17,824 bases of DNA. Source: Vulcanimicrobiota bacterium (GTDB lineage: Bacteria; Vulcanimicrobiota; Vulcanimicrobiia; Vulcanimicrobiales; Vulcanimicrobiaceae). Shown here piece by piece: positions 7,655 to 14,477 of this stretch (the first letter of the stretch is position 1; each line of letters starts with the position of its first letter). Below the pieces are notes generated by a model. It was not told the DNA's origin, made no database searches, and saw nothing but the letters and a program-made list of their open reading frames with translations. The DNA is taken from positions 1 through 17,824 of the forward strand of contig JAFAMK010000042.1 in NCBI GenBank assembly GCA_019233415.1, written 5' to 3'. The translations under genes were made by a program, and so were the position numbers.

Positions 7655-8646
7655 GCGGTGGACCTGCGGAACGCGATCATCACGAACACCGGAACGCCGA
7701 CGACCGAGAGCAGCACGCCTAGCGGGAGTTCGATCGGCGGCGCGGCGGTTCGCGCGACCGTGTCGGCGAGGACGACCATGCAGGCGCCGGCGGGTAGGCT
7801 CGCCGGCACGCTCCACCGCGTGTCGGCGCCGACGAGCGCGCGCACCGCGTGCGGCACGATCAAGCCGACGAACCCGATGACGCCGCTGACGCTCACCGCC
7901 GCCGCGGTGAGGAGCGACGACGCGATCAGCACGAGCCAGCGTGTACGGTCGAGGTCGACGCCGAGCGCGCGCGCGCGTACGTCGCCCAGGCGAATCGCGT
8001 TCAGCGCGGGGACGACCGATGCGGCGACGAGCGCGCCGCCGGCCGCGTACAGCGCTGCCCAGCCGACGTCGCGCCAGCCGTGGCCCGCCAGCGATCCGCC
8101 GAGCCAGGCGAGGATCGTCAGCGAGATCGTCGTGTTCGGCGCGAGCATGATGACGAGCGTCGTCAGCCCCGCGAACAGCGACGAGACCGCGACGCCTGCG
8201 AGGATCAGCCGCTCGGGCGAGAGGCCGCGCCCGCTGCGCGCCAGCGAGGCGACGCCGACCGTCGTGCCGAGCGCGGCCGCGAACGCGAGCGCCGCGTACG
8301 CCGGCGGCGGGACACCGAGCGCGATCGCCACCGCGATCGTCAGCGCCGCGCCCGCGCTGCCGCCGGTCAGATACGGATCGCCGAGCGGATTGCGCAGCAT
8401 TCCCTGCAGCATCGTCCCGCTCAGCGCGAGCGCCGCGCCGACCAGCGTCCCGCTCAGCACGCGCGGGAGCCGCAGCGTCCAGACGAGGACGCTCGCCGCA
8501 TCGGTGCCGTGCGGGTGCGCGAGCGCGGCGAGGACCGTGCGCGGGTCGAGCGCGACCGCGCCGACGCCGAGGCCGACCGCGAGCGATGCGACGAGCGCAG
8601 CGCACAGCAGCAATACGCCGACACCGCGCCGCGAAGTCAACGGCAC
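7651..8646 (-). CDS. btuC: ABC transporter permease, BtuC/FecCD family
   Basis: A roughly 331-residue inner-membrane permease with about ten hydrophobic helices. FecCD-family motifs are LRLPRVLSGTLVGAALALSG, MLQGMLRNPLGDPYLTGGSAGA, LAWLGGSLAGHGW, GVIGFVGLIVPHAVRALVGAD and the C-terminal ELPLGVLLSVVGVPVFVMI. It would form the channel through which B12 passes from a periplasmic binding protein. The open frame continues to 8811, but that part lies inside the riboswitch and is Arg-rich. The GTG at 8646 or the TTG at 8640 gives a normal length; neither has a clear Shine-Dalgarno, so the start is uncertain. It is the first gene of the five-gene operon. No gene for the binding protein BtuF accompanies it. 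Confidence 0.92.
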   Translation of the reverse strand: MPLTSRRGVGVLLLCAALVASLAVGLGVGAVALDPRTVLAALAHPHGTDAASVLVWTLRLPRVLSGTLVGAALALSGTMLQGMLRNPLGDPYLTGGSAGAALTIAVAIALGVPPPAYAALAFAAALGTTVGVASLARSGRGLSPERLILAGVAVSSLFAGLTTLVIMLAPNTTISLTILAWLGGSLAGHGWRDVGWAALYAAGGALVAASVVPALNAIRLGDVRARALGVDLDRTRWLVLIASSLLTAAAVSVSGVIGFVGLIVPHAVRALVGADTRWSVPASLPAGACMVVLADTVARTAAPPIELPLGVLLSVVGVPVFVMIAFRRSTA

Positions 8647-8702
8647 GGAACGGCGAACGACACGGTGGCGGTTTGGAACACGGCGTACCCTGGCGCGAGG
8701 CA

Positions 8703-8724
8703 GCGAGCGGCGAAATACGCTCGC
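8703..8724 (-). promoter_or_regulatory. Perfect 7-bp hairpin at the 3' edge of the btuC-leader riboswitch
   Basis: GCGAGCG at 8703-8709 and CGCTCGC at 8718-8724 form a perfect 7-bp stem with an 8-base loop on the leader RNA. One arm directly abuts the conserved 3' riboswitch block, so it could compete with P1 closure and act as the switching element. There is no U-tract, so a simple intrinsic terminator is not supported. Confidence 0.4.
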
Positions 8725-8885
8725 CCGGTGTCCTGACTCGCGGATCGTCGCCTTCGTGCCGAGGCCTTCCCAGTCGCGAGACCAGTGGCGTATCGGCGGC
8801 TCCCCGCTCACAGTGGCGCGACCGCCCCGGATTTACACCGGGTTCCCGTCGCAAGCGTCACTCGGCGCGTTCGCCGACCCGCTGG
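8722..8885 (-). ncRNA. Cobalamin riboswitch upstream of the btuC-btuD-cobQ-cbiB-cobD operon
   Basis: Reading the minus strand from 8885 down, the core blocks are GGGAACCCGGTGTAAATCCG, then GCGCCACTGTGAGCGGGGAG, GCCACTGG, GACTGGGAAGGC, and the 3' block GCGAGTCAGGACACC at 8728-8742. These match the conserved cobalamin riboswitch order and spacing closely. It lies about 75 bases upstream of the permease start. Being on the opposite strand from the 328-500 copy, it places import, ring amidation and arm attachment under the same ligand as the receptor. Outer limits are approximate. Confidence 0.94.
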
Positions 8886-8915
8886 TAGCTCCTCGAACGC
8901 GCGACCCGGCTCGAC

Positions 8916-10094
8916 CTAGAACTTCACCAGGACTTGTGCGGCGACGCTCTGCAGGGTGTTGCGCAGGATTCCCGCCGAATCGAACCAGACGGCCTGGTTC
9001 GAATCGTCGGCGCGGCCTTCGATTCGGAACAGGACCGGCGCCGACGGCGCGTACGCGAACGTCAGCGTCGTCTCGCGCCAGCGCTGGTCGTACCCGGTGC
9101 GGTAGCCGCCGCCGTCGCTGAACGTCTCGGCGCGCACCGACGCGCTGAACTTCGGCGTGAGCTGGTACGTCGCATAGCCCGCGACTCCGTTCCACGTCGC
9201 GGTCCCGGACGACGCGGTCACCGCACCCGCGCCGTTGACGAGCGGCGTGTTCTCCTGACGGCCGGTGTCGAAGTTCCCTTGCAGCGTCAGCTTCGGATTG
9301 ACGTGGTAGGTCCCGACGACGTCGACCAGCGAGCGGTGACCGGCCGGTGAGCCTGCCGCGCTGGCCCAGGCCGCGTTGCTGATCCGCTCGGTGCCGAAGT
9401 AGCTCTGCGCGGTCAGCGACACGACGGCGCCGTTGTAGGCGAGGCCGAATTCGCCGGTCTTCCCGCCGGTGCCGTTGCCCTTCGTGTTGTCCCAGCCGTT
9501 GTTGATCCCGGCGTTGACGGTGAACAGCGCGCTCGGCGCGTACGAGAGCCGCGCGCCGGTGTGCGTGAACGGCACGGCATAGCCGAACAGGATCGAGCGC
9601 GAGACCTGCGTGTTCGACGGGTCTTCGATCACCTCGGCGCCGGCGAGCGTCTCGAACTTGCCGGCGATCAGCGTGAACGGCCCGGTCGCATATTGCAGAT
9701 ACGCCTGCGTGACGTCGAACGAATCGTTGTTCGCGGTCGGGAACGACGCGATGACGTCGGCGTTCGAGCCCGCCGTCAGCTCGAGCTTCCCGCCGAACGT
9801 GCCGCTCTTGACGAGCTGCACGTTGACGGCGTTGAGCATCGGCTGACGGTCGGCCGTGTCGAACACGCGCGACGCGGCACCGTTCGCGAATGCGAACCCG
9901 CTTCCGCCCGGGTGCGACGACAGTTGGTACGACGCCGCCGCGAAGCCCGACGCCTGCCATGCGCGCGGCGTCGGACTCGGTGACGGTGACGGTGAGGGAG
10001 ACGCGCTCGGCGCGGGTGTCGGGGTCGTTTGCGCCAGCGCCGGAACGCTTCCGAGAGCGCATGCTGCGGCCAGGGCAGCGATGACGGTTCGCAC
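8916..10094 (-). CDS. Outer-membrane beta-barrel porin (BBP2/OmpL-like)
   Basis: A 392-residue probable porin. A signal peptide (VRTVIAALAAACALGSVPALA) is followed by a low-complexity linker (TPAPSASPSPSPSPSPTP) and alternating strands ending in QVLVKF, a typical outer-membrane barrel terminus. Segments such as DVTQAYLQYATGPFTLIAGKFETLAGAEV, FTHTGARLSYAP and TVNAGINNGWDN resemble the putative beta-barrel porin-2 family, in which a strand ending in GKF precedes a loop. The frame is open upstream to 10694, but that part is a shadow of amtB. The GTG at 10094 shares its first base with the amtB stop (TAGTG), indicating coupled translation. The substrate is unknown; ammonium or small nitrogen solutes would be a guess from context only. 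Confidence 0.82.
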   Translation of the reverse strand: MRTVIAALAAACALGSVPALAQTTPTPAPSASPSPSPSPSPTPRAWQASGFAAASYQLSSHPGGSGFAFANGAASRVFDTADRQPMLNAVNVQLVKSGTFGGKLELTAGSNADVIASFPTANNDSFDVTQAYLQYATGPFTLIAGKFETLAGAEVIEDPSNTQVSRSILFGYAVPFTHTGARLSYAPSALFTVNAGINNGWDNTKGNGTGGKTGEFGLAYNGAVVSLTAQSYFGTERISNAAWASAAGSPAGHRSLVDVVGTYHVNPKLTLQGNFDTGRQENTPLVNGAGAVTASSGTATWNGVAGYATYQLTPKFSASVRAETFSDGGGYRTGYDQRWRETTLTFAYAPSAPVLFRIEGRADDSNQAVWFDSAGILRNTLQSVAAQVLVKF

Positions 10095-11335
10095 TACGAT
10101 GGGCTGTAGGCGATCTCGGAGTGCTGCGAGAGGTCGAGCCCCATCGCTTCTTCCTTCTCCGACACGCGCAGCGGGACGAAGACGTTCACGACCTTCAGGA
10201 TGACGAAGGTCATCACGCCGCTGAACACCCACGACGCGCCGACCGCGATGACTTGGATGAGCAGCTGCTTGGGATTGCCGTAGAACAGGCCGTTCGCCGC
10301 GCCCGAATTGATGACGGTCGTCGCGAAGAGGCCGGTGCAGATCGCGCCGACGGTTCCGCCGACGCCGTGGACCGCCCACACGTCGAGCGCGTCGTCGACG
10401 TTCATCCGGTCGCGCAGCTGCACCGCGCCGTAGCACACCAGCGAGACGACGAGGCCGATCAGGATCGACGCCGCAGGGGTCACGTAGCCCGCGGCCGGCG
10501 TGATCGCGACGAGTCCGGCGACCGCACCGGCCGTCGCGCCGACGACGCTCGGCACACCCTTGTGCATCCACGAGATCGTCATCCACGTCAGCGCGGCCAT
10601 CGCGGCGGCGGTGTTCGTGTTGACGAACGCGCTCGTCGCCAGACCGTTCGCCGCGAGCGCGCTGCCCGCGTTGAAGCCGAACCAGCCGAACCACAGCAGC
10701 GCGCAGCCGAGGACGACCATCGGAATGTCGTGCGGCTCGACCTCTTCACCCGGCTTGTGCGTGATGCGCTTGCCGAGGACCCACGCCGCGACCAGCGCCG
10801 ACACGCCGGACGAGATGTGGACGACCGTGCCGCCCGCGAAGTCCAGCGCGCCGAGGTTGCTCAGCCACCCGCCATGTCCCCAAACCCAGTGCGCGAGCGG
10901 GTCGTACACGAACGTCGCCCACAGAAGGCTGAACAGCACGAACGCCTTGAAGCGCTTGCGCTCGGCGAACGCGCCGCTGATGAGCGCCGGCGTAATAATC
11001 GCGAACATCATTTGAAACGCCATGTACGCCTGATGGGGGATCGTCGCGGCGTAGTCTTTGTCGGGCGCAAGCGTGACGCCGTTCAGGCCGATCCACGAGA
11101 GATCGCCGATGATTCCCCAGCCTTTGAAATCGGGGCCGAAGGCGAGCGAATAGCCCCACAGCACCCATTGCACGCTGATCAAGCACAGAATGAAGAAGCT
11201 GTGCATGACGGTCGAGAGCACGTTCTTGCGGCGGACGAGGCCGCCGTAGAAGAAGCCGAGTCCCGGCGTCATCAGCATGACGAGGGCGGCGGATGCGAGT
11301 ACCCAGGCGGTGTCGCCGGCGCTGATCTTGTCCAT
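10094..11335 (-). CDS. amtB: Ammonium transporter AmtB
   Basis: A 413-residue inner-membrane ammonium channel with eleven predicted helices. The sequence shows GLGFFYGGLVRRKNVLS, FAIITPALISGAFAERKRF, the signature LDFAGGTVVHISSGVSALV with the first pore histidine, FGWFGFNAGSALAANG, and WAVHGVGGTVGAICTGLFA with the second pore histidine. The ATG at 11335 is chosen; an in-frame GTG at 11344 is an alternative. A TAGACT hexamer (11345-11350, minus strand) ends nine bases before the ATG, suggesting a very short leader. There is no obvious Shine-Dalgarno and no cleavable signal peptide. No glnK/P-II gene is adjacent, unlike many bacteria; instead a porin gene follows with a one-base overlap. Confidence 0.95.
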   Translation of the reverse strand: MDKISAGDTAWVLASAALVMLMTPGLGFFYGGLVRRKNVLSTVMHSFFILCLISVQWVLWGYSLAFGPDFKGWGIIGDLSWIGLNGVTLAPDKDYAATIPHQAYMAFQMMFAIITPALISGAFAERKRFKAFVLFSLLWATFVYDPLAHWVWGHGGWLSNLGALDFAGGTVVHISSGVSALVAAWVLGKRITHKPGEEVEPHDIPMVVLGCALLWFGWFGFNAGSALAANGLATSAFVNTNTAAAMAALTWMTISWMHKGVPSVVGATAGAVAGLVAITPAAGYVTPAASILIGLVVSLVCYGAVQLRDRMNVDDALDVWAVHGVGGTVGAICTGLFATTVINSGAANGLFYGNPKQLLIQVIAVGASWVFSGVMTFVILKVVNVFVPLRVSEKEEAMGLDLSQHSEIAYSPS

Positions 11336-11414
11336 AGATGACACAGTCTACGAAACGCCGCGCGTCACCGCATTGGGGATTTCGTCAAACGTCCAGTCGT
11401 CGCGTTCGACATAT

Positions 11415-11448
11415 GAAAAAGCCGCACGGCGATATGCCGCGCGGCTTT
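11415..11448 (-). terminator. Intrinsic terminator downstream of the small ORF
   Basis: On the minus strand a 13-bp stem (AAAGCCGCGCGGC with GCCGTGCGGCTTT, one G-T pair) closes a five-base loop and is followed at once by a run of five T. It lies 33 bases after the stop of the small ORF at 11482 and upstream of amtB, so it would separate those two transcripts. In the other orientation there is no T-tract. Confidence 0.8.
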
Positions 11449-11481
11449 GCGAAGACGGCGCGGTCCGCCGCGCGCGTCGTG

Positions 11482-11604
11482 TCAGGCCGCTTCGGGGATG
11501 AGCTCGCCCGTCACGTGCGGCGCCGCCTGGCGCGGCGATGCGGGCAGCACGAACCACGAGACGACCAGGGCGGCGAAGGCGATCAGCGAGGCGGCGATTT
11601 CCAT
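11482..11604 (-). CDS. Possible small single-helix membrane protein (40 aa)
   Basis: An open frame of 41 codons starts with ATG at 11604. The peptide begins MEIAASLIAFAALVVSWFVL, a good transmembrane or signal-anchor helix, and ends in a short polar tail (HVTGELIPEAA). I do not recognise it. Two features support a real gene: a strong terminator lies just behind it, and a TACGAT hexamer sits exactly six bases before the ATG, as expected for a leaderless transcript with a TANNNT -10 box. Against it, there is no Shine-Dalgarno, and in GC-rich DNA short open frames are common. It could instead be a leader or spurious. Confidence 0.45.
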   Translation of the reverse strand: MEIAASLIAFAALVVSWFVLPASPRQAAPHVTGELIPEAA

Positions 11605-11700
11605 GCCGAGATCGTACCCGATGCCGGGCGCCGCGCCATTGTCACTTTGCAACACGCTCGCCGCGATGCGTTCACCGAGTGGCGAGGCCCCCCGCCGCGT

Positions 11701-12087
11701 TCAGCGCTGCGCGATCGCGTGAATGTCGTCCGAGGTGACCCAGCCGTAGCGGCCGCGGTTCGGACCGTTCAGGAGGCGCACGCCGATCGCGTCGCGCGCG
11801 TCGGCCGAGGAGCGGCTCTTCACGAGCCCGGCGCTGCACTGCACGATGACGGCGCGCGTCCCGGGTTTGGCGAGGATCGTGTGCGCGATGACCTCGTGCG
11901 TGTCGCGCCAGTAGCCTCCGGCGTAGTCGACGACCCGCTGGCGCGCGTCCCAGACGAAGACGTCGGGGTCGATGTCGCTCGACTTGAGGATGACCGCACG
12001 CCCGACGGGGACGCCGCACGGCGAGGCGAGAGCGGGAACACTCAGCGCGGCGAGCACGGACAGCGCGCCGAGCACGCGGGCGACCAC
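11701..12087 (-). CDS. Secreted protein of unknown function, possible SH3-like fold
   Basis: A 128-residue protein with a convincing signal peptide (VARVLGALSVLAALSVPALA, cut near residue 21) and a short mature part. I do not recognise a named family. The C-terminal segment AIGVRLLNGPNRGRYGWVTSDDI has the pattern of a bacterial SH3-type domain (V..L.GP..GR.GWV), and two cysteines (in SPCG and VQCSAG) could form a disulfide outside the cytoplasm. The GTG at 12087 has an AAGG a few bases upstream. It is divergent from the alpha/beta hydrolase across about 130 bp. Expression is plausible from codon bias and the signal peptide, but its function is open. Confidence 0.65.
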   Translation of the reverse strand: MVARVLGALSVLAALSVPALASPCGVPVGRAVILKSSDIDPDVFVWDARQRVVDYAGGYWRDTHEVIAHTILAKPGTRAVIVQCSAGLVKSRSSADARDAIGVRLLNGPNRGRYGWVTSDDIHAIAQR

Positions 12088-12156
12088 AGCGCGGCCTTGC
12101 GACGGCGGCCGGGCGCTGTCCTTGTGGGTACGCTGTGAACGGCGGGCGGGTCCGCT

Positions 12157-12170
12157 CGGCCATATGGCCG
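12157..12170. promoter_or_regulatory. 14-bp perfect palindrome in a divergent intergenic region
   Basis: CGGCCATATGGCCG is fully self-complementary and lies in the 131-bp gap between the divergent secreted protein (12087) and alpha/beta hydrolase (12219) genes. That is where a dimeric regulator would bind. No regulator gene is adjacent, and a chance palindrome cannot be excluded. Confidence 0.3.
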
Positions 12171-12218
12171 CGCTGCAACGAAGGGCACTCGGTCGCCGTT
12201 TCCTTCCATAAGGACACC

Positions 12219-13187
12219 GTGAAGAAACTCGTTCGACCGCTCGTCGCCGGCGCAGGCGTCACCGGCGCGCTTGCCGCGACGAACCGCGCCCTCCGCAACG
12301 CCCCACTCCCCACGAACATCCTCGGCGGCACGCGCCGCCCCTGGACGTGGCGTGGCCGGGACGTCTTCGTCACCGAAGCGGGCGACGGACCGCCGGTTCT
12401 GCTCGTCCACGGACTCCACACCGGCGCGTCGTCGTACGAGTTCCGCAAGCTCTTCCCGCTCCTCGCGCGCCGCCACCGTGTCGTCGCGCTCGACTTGCTG
12501 GGCTGCGGTCTTTCCGACAAACCGAACGTTGCGTACAGCGCGGAGCTCTTCGTCGAACAGATCGCCGACGCGCTCGCCACGTTTGTCTCCGAACCGGCAG
12601 CAGTGATCGCGTCGTCGCTCGGCGCCGCCTTCGCGATTTGCGCCGCGACGCGCGCGAACGTGCGGATCGAGCGGCTCGCCGTCATCTCACCGACTGGTTT
12701 GCTCGGGGCGCACGACCACGGTCCGACCGGAACCGGAACGGCGCTGACCGCATTCCTCCGCGTGCCGGTCCTCGGCGAGGCGGCGTTCAACGCGATCGCG
12801 ACCAAAGCATCGATCCGGCAGTTTCTGGAGCACCGGCTCTACGGCGCGCCCGACCACGTCACCGACGAGATCGTCGAACACTACTACGCGGTCACGCACC
12901 AGCCCGGCGCGCGCTACGTCCCGGCGGCGCTCCTCGGCGGCGCGCTCGACTGCGACGTCGCGCGCGACCTCCCGTTCCTCAGCGTCCCGCTGTTGGTGCT
13001 GTGGGGCCAGAAGGCTCCGCCGAACAACCCGCGCTCGAACGCCGACGAGTTCATGCGCCTGGCCCGCGACGCGCGCCTGACGACGTTCGCCGACAGCGGC
13101 GCGCTCCCGCACGAGGAAGAACCGCTGGCGGTCGACGCCGCGCTCGAACCATTCCTCGCCGCGGTCCCGCAGGAACGCCCCGCGTAG
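12219..13187 (+). CDS. Alpha/beta hydrolase fold protein
   Basis: A 322-residue alpha/beta hydrolase. The frame is open from 12135, but the GTG at 12219 has AAGGA four bases upstream and gives a sensible N-terminus: KKLVRP followed by a hydrophobic segment (LVAGAGVTGALAA) that may be a signal anchor. Family features are the oxyanion-hole region VLLVHGLHTGASSYEFRKL, DLLGCGLSDKP, the nucleophile elbow ASSLGA with Ser133 (Ala replaces the first Gly of GxSxG), and a late His298 in GALPHEEEP. The usual catalytic Asp after the sixth strand is not evident, because the segment reads LLVLWGQKAPPNNPRSN; an acid elsewhere (for example in NADEF) could serve. The substrate is unknown. It is convergent with the pilin cluster, only 14 bp apart. 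Confidence 0.85.
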   Translation: MKKLVRPLVAGAGVTGALAATNRALRNAPLPTNILGGTRRPWTWRGRDVFVTEAGDGPPVLLVHGLHTGASSYEFRKLFPLLARRHRVVALDLLGCGLSDKPNVAYSAELFVEQIADALATFVSEPAAVIASSLGAAFAICAATRANVRIERLAVISPTGLLGAHDHGPTGTGTALTAFLRVPVLGEAAFNAIATKASIRQFLEHRLYGAPDHVTDEIVEHYYAVTHQPGARYVPAALLGGALDCDVARDLPFLSVPLLVLWGQKAPPNNPRSNADEFMRLARDARLTTFADSGALPHEEEPLAVDAALEPFLAAVPQERPA

Positions 13188-13201
13188 CGACGTCGTCATC
13201 G

Positions 13202-13936
13202 TCAAGGAACGGAACGGTTTCCGTTCGACCACGGTACGCCGGGGACGAGCGCAGCGTCGGGGTCGGGTGGTGCGGCGTTCGCGCAGCTTCCGGCGCCGTC
13301 GTGGCACTCGTAGCGAACGTGGATCAGTGTCCCAACCGCCGCGCCGCCGAGGTCGCCCTCGTGCGCCGGCGCGGTGAGCGCGTCGGGCGGCTCCGCGGCT
13401 GCGCTCGCGTCCTCGCGTCCGACGAGCGCGCCGTACGGCGGCTCGCCGAAGAGCCGCAGCGTCGCGTACTGCGCGCGCTGCGCGAGCACCGCGCCGCCCG
13501 GATCCAGCACGCGCGCGTCGACGCGCAGTGAGAGCCGTGACTCGCCGACCGCGCTCGAACACTGCAGCCACACGACCGCGTCGGCGCCGGCCGACGGCGG
13601 ATCGGGCGGGCATGCCGGCGGCGCGAGCGTCGTCGCGGTGACCGTGTACGCGACCGTAAGCCGCGCACCGTTCGGCGCGTCGACTTCGGTGCTGGCGGTG
13701 AGCGGGTTCGGCAGCGTGCCGAGCGCGTTCGCGTAGCCGCTCGCCGGCGACGGATCGGCCGCCATCGCGGCGCGCAGCCGCGCCTGAAAGTCCGCGAGCC
13801 CGTCGTCGAGCGCCGCGCCGAGTGCGTGCTCCGCGGCGGCGTGAACGGCGGCGCGACCGAAGCCCGCCACCGTGTCGAGCGCGACGGTCGCGAGCACGCC
13901 GAGGACGACGACGAGCCAGAGCGTGGCACCGAGCAC
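13202..13936 (-). CDS. PilX/GspK-like pilus assembly protein (third of the pseudopilin cluster)
   Basis: A 244-residue protein with one N-terminal helix (GATLWLVVVLGVLATVALDTVAG) and an exported C-terminal part with several cysteines (PPACPPD, LQCSS, ECHDGAGSC). The GTG at 13936 lies one base after the stop of the preceding prepilin gene; the longer upstream frame overlaps that gene out of frame and is rejected. Unlike its two neighbours it lacks a G-F-x-L-x-E prepilin site. The order G-A-T-L-W-L without Glu at +5 resembles PilX or GspK, minor pseudopilins at the pilus tip that lack Glu5. The role is inferred mainly from the operon. Confidence 0.68.
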   Translation of the reverse strand: MLGATLWLVVVLGVLATVALDTVAGFGRAAVHAAAEHALGAALDDGLADFQARLRAAMAADPSPASGYANALGTLPNPLTASTEVDAPNGARLTVAYTVTATTLAPPACPPDPPSAGADAVVWLQCSSAVGESRLSLRVDARVLDPGGAVLAQRAQYATLRLFGEPPYGALVGREDASAAAEPPDALTAPAHEGDLGGAAVGTLIHVRYECHDGAGSCANAAPPDPDAALVPGVPWSNGNRSVP

Positions 13937-13937
13937 C

Positions 13938-14477
13938 TCACATCCTCGCCGGCGTCGCGACGTCGCGGTGCAGTGGCTGCCCCGGCGGATAGACGGACGG
14001 CGGCAGCGTCTCGGCGAGCGTGACGGTCGCCGCGTCGTCGGGTGGGATCGCGCCGCCATCGCCGACGCGGCACGGATCGCGCGGATACGTGACCGCGACG
14101 GTGAGCCGTTCGTTCGGCGCATCGTACGTCACCGCGACGGGCAGCCGCAGCGCGAGCGGCGCGGTGCGCCGGCACGGCGCGCTCGCGCGCAGCTCCGCGC
14201 CGGCGACGTACGTGCTCGCACCCGGCACGAGCGCCCACGAGCGGTCGTCGAGCAGCGTGCTGCCGTCCTGCGTCGGCGAGGACGCGTAGGCGACGGCGGC
14301 ACGCGCGCGCACGAGCGCGTTCGTCGCGACCGACAGCGCGGCGTCGCGCGCGCTCGGCGCCGCCGACGTGCGCGCGACCGCAGCGAGTGCGCCGAGCGAC
14401 GCCGCGCCCGCGACCGCGAGGAGCGCGACGCAGACCAGCACTTCGAGCAGCGTGAAGCCGCGCTCAGCCGTTCGCAT
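13938..14477 (-). CDS. Type IV pilin-like minor pseudopilin (PilV/GspI-like)
   Basis: A 179-residue prepilin. The leader MRTAERG is cut before FTLLEVLVCVALLAVAGAASLGALAA, with Glu at +5, the class III signal recognised by prepilin peptidase. The mature helix would anchor the protein in the inner membrane and pack in a pilus or pseudopilus core. The globular part has cysteines in APCRRTAP and RDPCRVG and ends in HRDVATPARM. The ATG at 14477 overlaps the preceding prepilin gene by 14 bases, which also fixes the start. Minor pilins of type IV pili, type II secretion and DNA-uptake machines look alike, so the machine is not identified. The family call is firm, the subtype uncertain. Confidence 0.85.
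   Translation of the reverse strand: MRTAERGFTLLEVLVCVALLAVAGAASLGALAAVARTSAAPSARDAALSVATNALVRARAAVAYASSPTQDGSTLLDDRSWALVPGASTYVAGAELRASAPCRRTAPLALRLPVAVTYDAPNERLTVAVTYPRDPCRVGDGGAIPPDDAATVTLAETLPPSVYPPGQPLHRDVATPARM

Noticed and set aside
8647..8811. N-terminal extension of the btuC frame
   Set aside because: It is translated riboswitch sequence, Arg-rich, and absent from FecCD permeases.
10095..10694. N-terminal extension of the porin frame
   Set aside because: It is the out-of-frame shadow of amtB; the signal peptide begins at the GTG at 10094.
13207..13226. Hairpin GAACGGAA/TTCCGTTC as a terminator between convergent genes
   Set aside because: The 8-bp stem lies inside the last codons of the pilin-like gene and has no T-tract on either side, so it is too weak to annotate.
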